Origin: Sulfobacillus thermosulfidooxidans
GTDB taxonomy: Bacteria > Bacillota > Sulfobacillia > Sulfobacillales > Sulfobacillaceae
Direction: 5' to 3'
Assembly: GCF_001280565.1 (NCBI RefSeq)
Contig: NZ_LGRO01000002.1
Span: forward strand, 124,001 to 188,000
DNA length: 64,000 nt
The position numbers and the translations under genes are program-made. Positions within the stretch are counted from its first letter, which is position 1; every line of letters begins with the position of its first letter. A model generated the notes under the pieces. The model searched no databases, was not told the origin of the DNA, and was given only the letters and a program-made list of their open reading frames with translations. Below are positions 9,733 through 18,366 of this stretch, in pieces.

Positions 9733-10340
9733 GGTGTACCTCCTGGTGAATTCGGGTACGAAGAGTGTAAATGGCTTTTTATCTTTTCACACGCGGCAAT
9801 GGGATTGTCCTCATGCCACAAGCCGTCAGACAAGCAGACCCCGTAAATCCCCATTCCTCGGAATGCTTGGACATTGTCTTGCGTAATGCCTCCAATAACG
9901 AGAACAGGGGCACTGGCTTGGAGGACAATTTGGCGCAGGTCCGACCAGGACCTGGGAGCCAAACCCGGTTTGGATGTGGAGACAAAGGCGTGACCCCACA
10001 GATAATAGTCCGCTCCTTGGTGATAAGCTAACTCGTCGAGGGTGTGTACAGATGCCATGATGGGCTTATGCCAAATGGAGCGCAGTGATGCAGCGGGGGC
10101 AGAATTTGCAGGCAGTGCCAACCCATCGGCTGGTAAAGAAAGCGCCACCGAGACGTAGGAATTAATCCATAGCGGAAGAGCCGGAGCAATCTCACGGATT
10201 TTTAAGGCTGTGCTCTTAACGGAAGGAGCGAGCCCTTCTTTATCGCGCACGATGAGACCATCAAGAATGCCTTGCAAACTGGGCAAAATGGACCATGCAC
10301 TATGAGGAAACCGCGGTACATCGATCACGCCAATTACCAT
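9723..10340 (-). CDS. tenI: TenI/ThiE-like TIM-barrel protein
   Basis: ThiE-superfamily protein of 205 aa. Either thiazole tautomerase (TenI) or thiamine-phosphate synthase (ThiE). Evidence: LWINSYVSVAL, GADYYLWGHAFVSTSKPG (family phosphate-site region HxGxxF/V...K) and VLVIGGITQDNV with GVCLSDGL near the end. It sits first in the operon with thiS, thiG and thiO, which favours TenI acting on the ThiG product. It begins shortly after the riboswitch; the start is set by GGGGCGGG six bases upstream. Confidence 0.8.
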   Translation of the reverse strand: MVIGVIDVPRFPHSAWSILPSLQGILDGLIVRDKEGLAPSVKSTALKIREIAPALPLWINSYVSVALSLPADGLALPANSAPAASLRSIWHKPIMASVHTLDELAYHQGADYYLWGHAFVSTSKPGLAPRSWSDLRQIVLQASAPVLVIGGITQDNVQAFRGMGIYGVCLSDGLWHEDNPIAACEKIKSHLHSSYPNSPGGTPCD

Positions 10341-10359
10341 CTCATACCCGCCCCAAATA

Positions 10360-10478
10360 AAAAAATCCGCATGCGAGCGGACAACACTCGCTTCCCTACG
10401 ATGGTGCTAACCATATCAGGTTCGAAGGGTACGGCTTGTGCCGTTCTCAGTCCTACAAGGACACCCCTAGCGATCATG
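10360..10478 (-). promoter_or_regulatory. TPP riboswitch with intrinsic-terminator expression platform
   Basis: On the minus strand the THI-box elements are seen in order: GGGGTGTCC, GACTGAGA, ACCCTTCGAACCTGAT, GGTTAGCACC and CGTAGGGAAG. Just downstream, two alternative hairpins overlap: GCGAG/CTCGC and TCCGC/GCGGA, the second followed by seven T residues. Thiamine pyrophosphate binding is therefore expected to cause early termination ahead of tenI-thiSGFO. Confidence 0.95.
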
Positions 10479-10648
10479 TGATGATATTTTTGATTTCAGC
10501 CATTCCATCTTTTCCAACGACAGCCCTTAACGGTGGTGGTAAAAGCAAGGATGACTTTCATTCATGATGACCTGAATCACAGCAAAATGTCAAGACTCTT
10601 GAAAAAATTGTTGGCTCCAGACTCTCATCAGCACCGGATATCAAAAGA

Positions 10649-12064
10649 TTATGACGATGTCTCATAGTGCGCGGTGGACAATCCCATTTGTTGACCAAAA
10701 GTTTGCGCAATGTCTTTGGCTTGTTTGACCCTATCCGGCATTCCCACTCCCCCTTCGAATGCTCCCAACACAAAGAGTCCTGGAAATCGCGCAAGATATT
10801 GATGGAGTTCGGCAATTCGCTCTAGATGCCCCACAATATATTGCGGCATGCCTTTGGGAATACGAAATACGCGCAAGTATTGAGCAGGATGTTGAATGTG
10901 CATAGTTCGTTCCATTTCCCGATAAAACAATTGCGTTAACGTGTCATCATCGTATTCCAAAATATTTTCGGTGGACCTCCCATAAAATGCCCGCAATACA
11001 AATAATGGGGCGACGTGCGGGTAATGCCACTTAGAAGACACCCACGTTACAGCCGTCATGCGCAACCCGGATTGTTTGGGCACCAAGAACCCCGTCTTAT
11101 CCGTTTTCACCGGGATATCCTCCGGATCATAAGCCGCGCCAATCACAGCCAGATTCGCATACGGAATATTTTGCAAAATACTTTGAGCTTCGTGAGGTAA
11201 AAAGGGCAGGACTTTAGCAGTGGCATAAGCGGGAATTGTCATAATGACCGCATCATATTCATCCTGATGTTTTGCGGAGATAACAGACCATTTTTGATGA
11301 GTGGCCGGTTCAATGTGCTGAACGGGTTCCGACAATAGGACATGCGTGCGTGAAAGCGCTGAGGCCAGGCTGTGAATAATTTGCTCTAAACCCCGGTCAA
11401 CCGTCAAAAAGGCACTATGATAGCGTTGCACAAATTCGTTGGGAGGGGGTGGAATACGCCGTTTCGACCCCAAGTAGACGGAGCGAGCTTGCTGTTCAGC
11501 CGCTAACAAATGCGGAAAAGTGGCCTTTAAGCTCATCTGGTCAATATCTCCTGCAAAAATTCCCGACAACATGGGCGCCGCGAGCCGATCCACAATTTGA
11601 TTGCCAAAACGCCGCCGAAGGAAATGGCCAAGAGATTGATCTGTCGTTGGTCCTTTGCTCATAATAAAATCTTTGGCTAACGCCATTTTCCCCGTTAACG
11701 AAAGCAAAGGACTGGTTAACACCGGTTTGGCTTTCGTCGGCACGCCCGTTTGAATCCCGTCGGGAATCGGATAATATCGATCCCGCCAAAATACATAGGC
11801 ACCGCGAACGCGTGGATTTGTTCCAATTAAATGCGGTCCTAATCCTACGCTTTCACACAATTCTACAAGATCTGGCTTTGTGGCTAGAAAGGAATCCGGC
11901 CCTTTTTCCAACACAATACCGTAGTCGGTATCGGTGCGCACCCATCCCCCTAATTGATCGTCAGCTTCAAATAAATCGATGCTCACTTCCGGATAGTACC
12001 GCTCTAGATAATATGCCGTAGAAAGTCCCGTTAATCCCCCGCCTACCAATGCAACACGCATCAT
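10649..12064 (-). CDS. hemY: Coproporphyrinogen III / protoporphyrinogen oxidase (HemY/CgoX)
   Basis: FAD enzyme (471 aa) that aromatises the porphyrinogen late in haem synthesis. The N-terminal dinucleotide site VALVGGGLTGLSTAYYLE, LGGWVRTD and LEKGPDSFLATKP are typical, and GLFVLGAFEGGVGMPDRV closes the FAD site. In Firmicutes this enzyme acts on coproporphyrinogen III before iron insertion, so the coproporphyrin-dependent route is inferred from phylogeny and the hemE-hemH-hemY order. It follows hemH with a 7-base gap. Confidence 0.93.
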   Translation of the reverse strand: MMRVALVGGGLTGLSTAYYLERYYPEVSIDLFEADDQLGGWVRTDTDYGIVLEKGPDSFLATKPDLVELCESVGLGPHLIGTNPRVRGAYVFWRDRYYPIPDGIQTGVPTKAKPVLTSPLLSLTGKMALAKDFIMSKGPTTDQSLGHFLRRRFGNQIVDRLAAPMLSGIFAGDIDQMSLKATFPHLLAAEQQARSVYLGSKRRIPPPPNEFVQRYHSAFLTVDRGLEQIIHSLASALSRTHVLLSEPVQHIEPATHQKWSVISAKHQDEYDAVIMTIPAYATAKVLPFLPHEAQSILQNIPYANLAVIGAAYDPEDIPVKTDKTGFLVPKQSGLRMTAVTWVSSKWHYPHVAPLFVLRAFYGRSTENILEYDDDTLTQLFYREMERTMHIQHPAQYLRVFRIPKGMPQYIVGHLERIAELHQYLARFPGLFVLGAFEGGVGMPDRVKQAKDIAQTFGQQMGLSTAHYETSS

Positions 12065-12071
12065 GCCTTCC

Positions 12072-12992
12072 TCACTCCAATTGAGACGTCTCTATAACGA
12101 GATGTGCCAACATCTCAAGAAATTGCGGGTCATCATTAAACGAGGCCGTTCGTTCCATATGCACCCCGAGGCTTTGGGCGACCCGCTGGCACTCAATATC
12201 CAAATCGTAAAGCACTTCGAGATGATCTGAGACAAATCCTATCGGACAAATTAAGACGTGATAGTAACCTTCACTGGCCAACTGGCGAACCGTATCGACA
12301 ATGTCCGGTCCCATCCATGGTTCCCCTGTCCTCCCTGCACTTTGCCACGCATAACGGTAACGCGTTAGACCACACGCTTCAGCAACCATCTCCCCGCTTT
12401 GTCTCAGCTCTGTCGGGTAAGGATCGCCCTGCTGGTAGATTGTTTGCGGCAAGCTGTGTGCAGTGAAAATACTTACCAGATCAGCTTGCTCGTCTGGCGA
12501 AAATTTCTCCCGTGCCTCGTGAACGCGGTGCGCAACCAGTTCGATAAACCGGGAATTTTGGTGCCATGAAGACACGCCTTGCCATGGCAAAGACAAATTG
12601 TGCGTGGCCAGCGCCTCTTTAATCTCGTCAAAATATTCTCCAACACTCATGGCGGAATAATGTGGGGTCAAAACTAGGGCGACAAACCGCTTTATCCCGG
12701 CACGCGCCATGTCCCTGATAGCGTCGTCGATAAAGGGCGGAGAATGTTTTAAACCGAGAAAGACCTGAAATGATTCTCCAGCTATCGAATTTAACGCCTC
12801 TTGAAGCCCTGCTGCCTGCCTTTGGGTGATGGCTGTAAGCGGAGAAAATCCGCCAATGGCTTCATAGCGCATGCGCAAATTGTCCAACTGCTCCGGGCTT
12901 GGTGCACGCCCATGGCGAATATGTGTGTAATAACGGGGCAAGTCATCCGGATCTTGAGCTGAACCGTACGCCATAACTAAGACACCAATCAC
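12072..12992 (-). CDS. hemH: Ferrochelatase (coproporphyrin ferrochelatase type)
   Basis: Inserts ferrous iron into the porphyrin macrocycle. The 306-aa protein begins MIGVLVMAYGSAQDPDDLPRYYTHIRHGR split at the GTG start, has GLKHSPPFI with a conserved His, and FTAHSLPQ with QSAGRTGEPWMGPDI, all family signatures. A GTG start at 12992 is placed by AAGGAG ten bases upstream; the three in-line ATG triplets there are out of frame. Middle gene of the haem operon. Confidence 0.94.
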   Translation of the reverse strand: MIGVLVMAYGSAQDPDDLPRYYTHIRHGRAPSPEQLDNLRMRYEAIGGFSPLTAITQRQAAGLQEALNSIAGESFQVFLGLKHSPPFIDDAIRDMARAGIKRFVALVLTPHYSAMSVGEYFDEIKEALATHNLSLPWQGVSSWHQNSRFIELVAHRVHEAREKFSPDEQADLVSIFTAHSLPQTIYQQGDPYPTELRQSGEMVAEACGLTRYRYAWQSAGRTGEPWMGPDIVDTVRQLASEGYYHVLICPIGFVSDHLEVLYDLDIECQRVAQSLGVHMERTASFNDDPQFLEMLAHLVIETSQLE

Positions 12993-13041
12993 CCATCATC
13001 ATCTCCTTACCATTATATCCCAAAATGTTAGAACGCTTTAC

Positions 13042-14079
13042 TTAGCACGATTCATAAGGATATTCATGCACGAGTTGGACTAATCGCTTAAGGTCGTCGG
13101 CATTAGCGGCGGGCGGAACCCCATGTCCTAAATTAAAGATATACCGTGAGTCATGAGCCATCATCGTCAAAATGTGGGTGGCTTGGGCAGCGATAACATC
13201 CCACGATGATAATAGGGCAACCGGATCTAAATTGCCTTGGAGGGTAATGTCCTTTCCTAATTGCCTACGAACTTGTGATAAAGGCACCCGCCAATCAATT
13301 CCCAACACACTGGCTCCCGCTTGTTTCATTAAGGGTAATAAGGCTGCTGTACCGGTTCCAAAATAAATGGTGGGAACCTGAAATCTCTCTAATTGTGCAA
13401 AAATATACTGCATAACCGGAAGCACAAACGTTGCATAGTCGTCCACGCTGAGCGTTCCAATCCAGCTGTCAAAGATTTGCACAGCCTGTACTCCATGACG
13501 AATTTGGGCACTTAAATGTTCGACAATGCCTTCAGCCAATCGCATCATCAGGTCCTGCCACAGGGCCGGTTGTTCCCACATCATTTTTTTCGTATTTTCA
13601 TACTGCTTAGAAGGCCCGCCTTCAATGATATAACTCGCCAATGTAAAGGGCGCTCCTGCAAAACCAATAAGTGGGATGGGATCAATTCGTGCACAAATGC
13701 GTTCGATACTCGAAAAAACTTCGGGGAGATCCTCTTCCGGTCGTAGCGGTTGTAACCGGGATAAATCTTTGGCGGAACGAATCGGATGCGCAATCACAGG
13801 CCCTTTATGTTCTTGAATATCAAAGTCAATGCCCATGGGTCCCAAGGGAATCATGATATCAGAAAATAATATCGCGGCGTCCACGCCTAATTCCTCTACG
13901 GGCCGACAGGTGACTTCGGTAATAACGTCTTCCGAATGAGCCATTTCTAAAAACGAGTAGTGCTCACGCAATTGGCGGTATTCAGCCTGATAGCGACCGG
14001 CTTGACGCATAAACCAGACGGGAATGGCATCATGAGGTTTTCCCCAACAGGCATCAATAAATCGGCTCGCGTGACTCAC
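13042..14079 (-). CDS. hemE: Uroporphyrinogen III decarboxylase
   Basis: Converts uroporphyrinogen III to coproporphyrinogen III. Signatures are PVWFMRQAGRYQAEYR near the N-terminus, LFSDIMIPLGPMGIDF, GFAGAPFTLASYIIEGG, and FNLGHGVPP at the C-terminus. The frame can start 10 codons earlier (TTG 14109), but GTG at 14079 has AGAAGGAGG nine bases upstream and gives the family-typical beginning (SRFIDACWG). First gene of hemE-hemH-hemY; 49 bases separate it from hemH. Confidence 0.95.
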   Translation of the reverse strand: MSHASRFIDACWGKPHDAIPVWFMRQAGRYQAEYRQLREHYSFLEMAHSEDVITEVTCRPVEELGVDAAILFSDIMIPLGPMGIDFDIQEHKGPVIAHPIRSAKDLSRLQPLRPEEDLPEVFSSIERICARIDPIPLIGFAGAPFTLASYIIEGGPSKQYENTKKMMWEQPALWQDLMMRLAEGIVEHLSAQIRHGVQAVQIFDSWIGTLSVDDYATFVLPVMQYIFAQLERFQVPTIYFGTGTAALLPLMKQAGASVLGIDWRVPLSQVRRQLGKDITLQGNLDPVALLSSWDVIAAQATHILTMMAHDSRYIFNLGHGVPPAANADDLKRLVQLVHEYPYESC

Positions 14080-14123
14080 CCCTGTTGTTCCTCCTTCTGG
14101 CATGTTCAAGGTATTATAACATA

Positions 14124-14162
14124 ATAAAACGCGCTCTCTTCATGCGAAGAGGCGCGCTTGGA
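14124..14162 (-). terminator. Terminator downstream of amtB
   Basis: On the minus strand, CGCGCCTCTTC pairs with GAAGAGAGCGCG around a GCAT loop, followed by TTTTATTAT. It lies between amtB and hemE and should isolate the two transcripts. Confidence 0.75.
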
Positions 14163-14180
14163 CTTACTTGATACCTGGAA

Positions 14181-15551
14181 TTAGTACGTCTCTGCAACTT
14201 GGGGTTCCCCGGCCAGCACAGCTTCTTCTTCGGGTTCCTGAGAAACCTCCCCATGAATCGCCATGTCGCCTTCGGCCAACTGTTTGTCAGCTACCCGCAA
14301 GGGAACAATCAAACCAATGACTTTCAAAATCCCCCAAGTCATTAGGCCATCATACACCACAATCACGAGCAGTGCTTCAATTTGTACAAGCACTTGGTGG
14401 GGGTTTCCGTAAATCAAACCGGTAACCGAAACGCCTTGCCCAACTTTCTTCGATAAATATTCAAACATATTGGGATCCGCAAAGACTCCTGTGAGAATTC
14501 CTCCAAGGGCTCCCGCCACAGCATGGGTGTGGAAAACACCCAGCGTGTCATCCACTTTGCGGAACAGCTTGGTTTGACCCAGCTTGTTCATGCTAAGCCA
14601 TGGCACAAACCCTGCCGCGACCCCAATAGCCAGTGCTCCGTATCCATTGACATACCCTGCAGCCGGGGTAATGGCTACCAAACCACAAACCATCCCATTA
14701 ATAGCTCCCACTAAGGAGGGTTTAGAGGTGGCCCACATGTCCATAATCATCCAGGTCACCAAGGCAACACCCGTCGCTAAGTTGGTGTTTAAGACCGCTG
14801 CCGCCGCATCCGCGTTGGCGAAGTAAGGATCTCCACCATTGAAACCGTTCCATCCTAGCCATAAGATTCCGGCACCGGCTAAGGCAACTAAGAGATTATT
14901 GGGATTGAAATTTTTGCGATCTTGCATCAAGCGGGGACCCACCACGGCTGCTGCCACGAATCCGGAAATACCAGCAGCCACGTGAATAACATAACCTCCA
15001 CTGTAGTCCACCGCCCCTAATTGCGAAAGCCAGCCGCCGCCCCACAACATAAAAGCGTTCACGCTGTATACCAAGGTTGACCAAACCGGAACAAAGAGCA
15101 TCCATGCTTTAAAATTCATACGTCCCAAGACGCCGCCAGCTAAAATTGCGGGAGTAATGGCTGCAAACACAAACTGGAAGTATACTAACGTCGATCCGGG
15201 GAACTGGAATGGTGGCATGGCACCGGTCACAAGAGGCACAGAGGCTTGACCCTGTTCATATAAACTCCCCAAAATCGGATGGGGCACTCCAACCATAGCC
15301 CCTAAAATGCCTGGCCCCAGTTTAAGAGGAGTTCCAAAACCCATACTATAGCCAAACAATACCCATGAAACGAGCACAATGGAGAAAGCGTAAAGAACCA
15401 TAAACGCTGAATTGACAGCCCATTTTTTCTTAACAATACCACCATATAAAATTGCTAGGCCTGGCACACTTTGCAACCCGACAAACGTCGCGGCTGTTAG
15501 CTGCCAAGAGTTATCACCTGTGTTCAAGTAGGAAGGGGATGGAATGTACAT
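14181..15551 (-). CDS. amtB: Ammonium transporter AmtB
   Basis: Trimeric membrane channel for ammonium (456 aa, about 11 membrane helices). It has LAILYGGIVKKKWAVNS, SGGYVIHVAAGISGFVAA and FHTHAVAGALGGILTGVF, the last two containing the twin pore histidines. The C-terminal tail is acidic and glutamate-rich, longer than the tail that usually docks GlnK. No glnK gene lies beside it, which is unusual because the pair is normally linked. Confidence 0.95.
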   Translation of the reverse strand: MYIPSPSYLNTGDNSWQLTAATFVGLQSVPGLAILYGGIVKKKWAVNSAFMVLYAFSIVLVSWVLFGYSMGFGTPLKLGPGILGAMVGVPHPILGSLYEQGQASVPLVTGAMPPFQFPGSTLVYFQFVFAAITPAILAGGVLGRMNFKAWMLFVPVWSTLVYSVNAFMLWGGGWLSQLGAVDYSGGYVIHVAAGISGFVAAAVVGPRLMQDRKNFNPNNLLVALAGAGILWLGWNGFNGGDPYFANADAAAAVLNTNLATGVALVTWMIMDMWATSKPSLVGAINGMVCGLVAITPAAGYVNGYGALAIGVAAGFVPWLSMNKLGQTKLFRKVDDTLGVFHTHAVAGALGGILTGVFADPNMFEYLSKKVGQGVSVTGLIYGNPHQVLVQIEALLVIVVYDGLMTWGILKVIGLIVPLRVADKQLAEGDMAIHGEVSQEPEEEAVLAGEPQVAETY

Positions 15552-16006
15552 TGGCTTACTCCTCTCAAGAAAACGTTAACCAATATTGCTGAAAAATTAT
15601 GCATCTGCACGTATGAATATCGGACTATGGTAATGTTACACAACGAAACCGAAAAAATCAATATATCTGACACAGGTTTAACAAATATTTCTCACATAAC
15701 TTGCAAATAATCCTTAACACCTTACATAGTTTATGGGTCAATGCTCGTTGTGGTGCCGTAATAGCCCTGACATATCTTCCAATTTGTTGTTCTAGAATGC
15801 GGATTTGTCTTTCCCTATCACATCTCCTGTCGTGCATCCATTTCTTTACGACAAAACGTAAACTTTAATGATTACGTGATTAATCTACGGCATCGTGTTT
15901 TTTGCAGCTCAAATCCAAAGTTTTGCCGATCCAAAAAGGAACCGACATCACGTTGTAACCAGCATTGTGTCGCAAGGCGTGGAACTACATTAAGGGGGAA
16001 TAAGTT
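15552..16006. other. Intergenic region between divergent amtB and a lipoprotein gene
   Basis: This 455-base stretch is AT-rich near amtB and contains no ORF that looks coding. It must hold the two divergent promoters. A clear ribosome site (AAGGGGG) precedes the lipoprotein GTG. No convincing operator or riboswitch was recognised. Confidence 0.5.
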
Positions 16007-16573
16007 GTGAGACATAAATGGTTATCTGTGGTTATCACTAGTGGAATGCTGAGTGTTATTATCGCGGGATGTGGACAAAGTCAGGCCCAAGGTTCTTCAG
16101 GGCATAGCAGCGCACAAACGGTGGTTGATATCAAAACGGCCATGGTTAAAGGGCATAATGAGTCCATTTTGACCAATGCCAAAGGGGATACTCTTTACTA
16201 TTTCACTAAAGACACATCTTCCCATTCGGCGTGCACGGGCAGCTGTGCTCTGATTTGGCCTCCCTTATTGGCGAAAAATGGTATTTCGGCTCCGCCTTCC
16301 ATTAAAAGTCATTTTTCAATACTTCACGATCCGAATGGTCCCCAGGTGGAATATAATGGGCACCTGCTTTACCGTTACTCCGGCGATACGGGGCCACTAC
16401 AAACCCATGGGGAAGGATTATTTGGCGCCTGGTTTGTAGCTACTCCGCATCTCGCTCAAACAGGTTCCCCGATGAGCTCAAATTCATCGTCGATGATGTC
16501 AAATTCGCCGTCCTCATCTTATTCTTATCCATCATCGTCCTCTTCATCATCAGGATCTGGTTACGGATACTAA
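16007..16573 (+). CDS. Secreted lipoprotein with YxFxxD repeat domains (COG4315-like)
   Basis: A 188-aa lipoprotein: signal ending SVIIAGCG, then a domain with LYYFTKDTSSHSACTGSC ALIWPPLL and a second half LLYRYSGDTGPLQTHGEGLFGAWFV, matching the Lipoprotein_15/COG4315 pattern of Y-x-F/Y-x-x-D motifs. The function of that family is unknown. The C-terminus is a low-complexity Ser-rich tail ending in SGSGYGY, probably an extended surface linker. GTG start fixed by AAGGGGG seven bases upstream. Confidence 0.75.
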   Translation: MRHKWLSVVITSGMLSVIIAGCGQSQAQGSSGHSSAQTVVDIKTAMVKGHNESILTNAKGDTLYYFTKDTSSHSACTGSCALIWPPLLAKNGISAPPSIKSHFSILHDPNGPQVEYNGHLLYRYSGDTGPLQTHGEGLFGAWFVATPHLAQTGSPMSSNSSSMMSNSPSSSYSYPSSSSSSSGSGYGY

Positions 16574-16786
16574 CGGAAGACCTCTTTGCGAAAAATACGG
16601 CGGGTCTACCACCGGGGACACGGCGGCGACCTGCCATTTTTGTTTTTTACACCTCATGACGAAATCGAAAAAACACCCCATGAGTTTTTAAAGAGGCCCG
16701 ACCAAAATGACTGGCATGCCTGTGATCTCGATGCCGTGGGTGGACTTGTCTTTTCTGTGTTCTGGTGAATTCATCATTCTTTTATA

Positions 16787-17380
16787 TCATTGTCGGCTGT
16801 TAGCTATTGACACCAAATTTTTTAATGCGCGTCGAAACAAAACCAAACCGACTGCACCCACAGTCACCAATGGTAAAGCGGCCGCCCACGGAACTTCTGG
16901 CAGCTGACCCGTTGGCAGAGTTGCTGCGGCGGCGTAGGTGAACTGGGTACCGTAGGGAAAATTAGGATCGGGATAGCCGGCAAAGCGTGTAAACACGGCA
17001 CCACCTTCCTTTGTATTGATCAGGGCGCCGTATGTACCTCCAGCGGTAGGGTTCTTGGGCATTTGAAAGCTAAATTCGTCCCATGTCGTGCCCCAACTGA
17101 TTCCATCTTGTTTGGCAAAATTCGGTGTAAAATCTCCTTGGATTTTTCCAACATATGTTAACGGCACGGTATCAGAATATCCATTGGAATTCGAAAACAA
17201 GCTTATAGTGAATCCGTTGTGGCCGTTACCCGGCAACGTAAAGACATCGACAGTTTGTCCAGCGTAATACACTGGTTCAGAGGATGCAAAGCTCGCTCCC
17301 GTTGACAATAAGACGATACCCACGGTGCCAGCCGATATGACAGTCGCTTGTTTTAATCGGTTTAAAAAAACCTTGAACAC
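16787..17380 (-). CDS. Exported, C-terminally membrane-anchored protein of unknown function
   Basis: Not recognised as a known family. The 197-aa product has an N-terminal signal (ATVISAGTVGIVLLSTGASFA), a beta-rich extracellular part, and a C-terminal helix (LPLVTVGAVGLVLFRRALK) with positive residues after it, like a sortase-type or tail anchor but without an LPxTG motif. The GTG at 17380 was chosen because AAAGGAGG lies eight bases upstream; the frame extends 18 codons further but without support. Confidence 0.6.
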   Translation of the reverse strand: MFKVFLNRLKQATVISAGTVGIVLLSTGASFASSEPVYYAGQTVDVFTLPGNGHNGFTISLFSNSNGYSDTVPLTYVGKIQGDFTPNFAKQDGISWGTTWDEFSFQMPKNPTAGGTYGALINTKEGGAVFTRFAGYPDPNFPYGTQFTYAAAATLPTGQLPEVPWAAALPLVTVGAVGLVLFRRALKNLVSIANSRQ

Positions 17381-17541
17381 TGATCCATCCTCCTTTCGCG
17401 GTACGGCAAATGTCAGTAGACTCTCCTCCAACACACCTCAAGAATACGGGGTGTGAGGACACCGTACAGTACCCAAAAAGGTCTCAGCCAAGGTTCTACT
17501 AAGCCATACTTATTCCTAGTTCCCTGCACAATGATGGGGTG

Positions 17542-18012
17542 TCAAATTAATGAGGTGACTTGAGCAGATAAAATCCGAAGTAAGACGCGGGGATCCAAAA
17601 AAATCTGCAGCCCTCTTTGCCCAGCGCTAATGCTGATAAAGTCCAAGGCCATCGCAGACTCATCAATATAACACGGATAGGCTTTTTTCATTCCCAAAGG
17701 GGAGACCCCTCCCCGAATATAGCCGGTTAATCCCTGGAGATCTTTAGTGGCAACGAGCTCAACATGCTTGTTGCCACTAATGCGTGCCAGCTTCTTCAAA
17801 TCAATTTGGGCATCTCCTGGTACCAAAGCCACTAACACCCCTGTTTGGTTTCCCCGTAAAACCAGTGTCTTAAAGATAAAATGGGGCGCAATGTCTAATT
17901 TTTTGGCCACGGACAGGGCGTCGATTGCATCTTCGGACCACTCGTATTCATGTACTGAATACGTGATTCCAGCTTTATCCAAGATGCGACATGCAATGGT
18001 TTTTTTGGCCAT
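17542..18012 (-). CDS. ybaK: YbaK/EbsC-family Cys-tRNA(Pro) deacylase
   Basis: Editing protein (156 aa) that hydrolyses mischarged Cys-tRNA(Pro). Family features are ALSVAKKLDIAPHFIFKTLVL, the Lys in HFIFKTL that lies in the active site, VPGDAQIDLKKLAR and GYIRGGVSPLGMKK. The ATG at 18012, preceded by GGCGAAGGAA, starts at the conserved MAKKT; the frame extends 14 codons upstream. It is monocistronic. Confidence 0.9.
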   Translation of the reverse strand: MAKKTIACRILDKAGITYSVHEYEWSEDAIDALSVAKKLDIAPHFIFKTLVLRGNQTGVLVALVPGDAQIDLKKLARISGNKHVELVATKDLQGLTGYIRGGVSPLGMKKAYPCYIDESAMALDFISISAGQRGLQIFLDPRVLLRILSAQVTSLI

Positions 18013-18366
18013 GGTTCCTTCGCCTCGATCAAAAAAAGTCAAAGAGAATCTCACCCTTTTGGTTGCAATGACACAATTTTAGGACAGATCTGCCGCCGTT
18101 GGTTCGCTGCAGTCCTCCGAGCCATCCTCTTGATTTCCTCAATCAGAGATCCATGGCATCGTACGACATCCATAGACGTTAAGGAGGCTTTCAAGGGACG
18201 TTCAAGTGAATGGTATACTTTCCCTAAGCGACAAAACAAGGGGGACAGTACTAAAAACGGGTCTTGGAGACCTAGCAAACCCCCTTCGGAATCTTGTTGA
18301 TTCCCTGATCATGCTCACGTCATTTTTTAGGTTGTGCAATCGCATCGATAGAAAGAAGGAATTTGC
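18013..18366. other. Intergenic region with structured leader before the SufB-like gene
   Basis: The 354 bases between ybaK and the SufB-like gene carry no convincing coding frame. At 18240-18284 GGGGG pairs with CCCCC around an inner perfect hairpin (GGTCT/AGACC), and a second 6-bp hairpin (GGAATC/GATTCC) lies at 18288-18304. The gene starts about 60 bases further on. No known riboswitch class was recognised. Confidence 0.5.

Noticed and set aside
18051..18278. 75-codon minus-strand frame upstream of ybaK
   Set aside because: It overlaps the region of the leader, has no supported start and no protein-like pattern.
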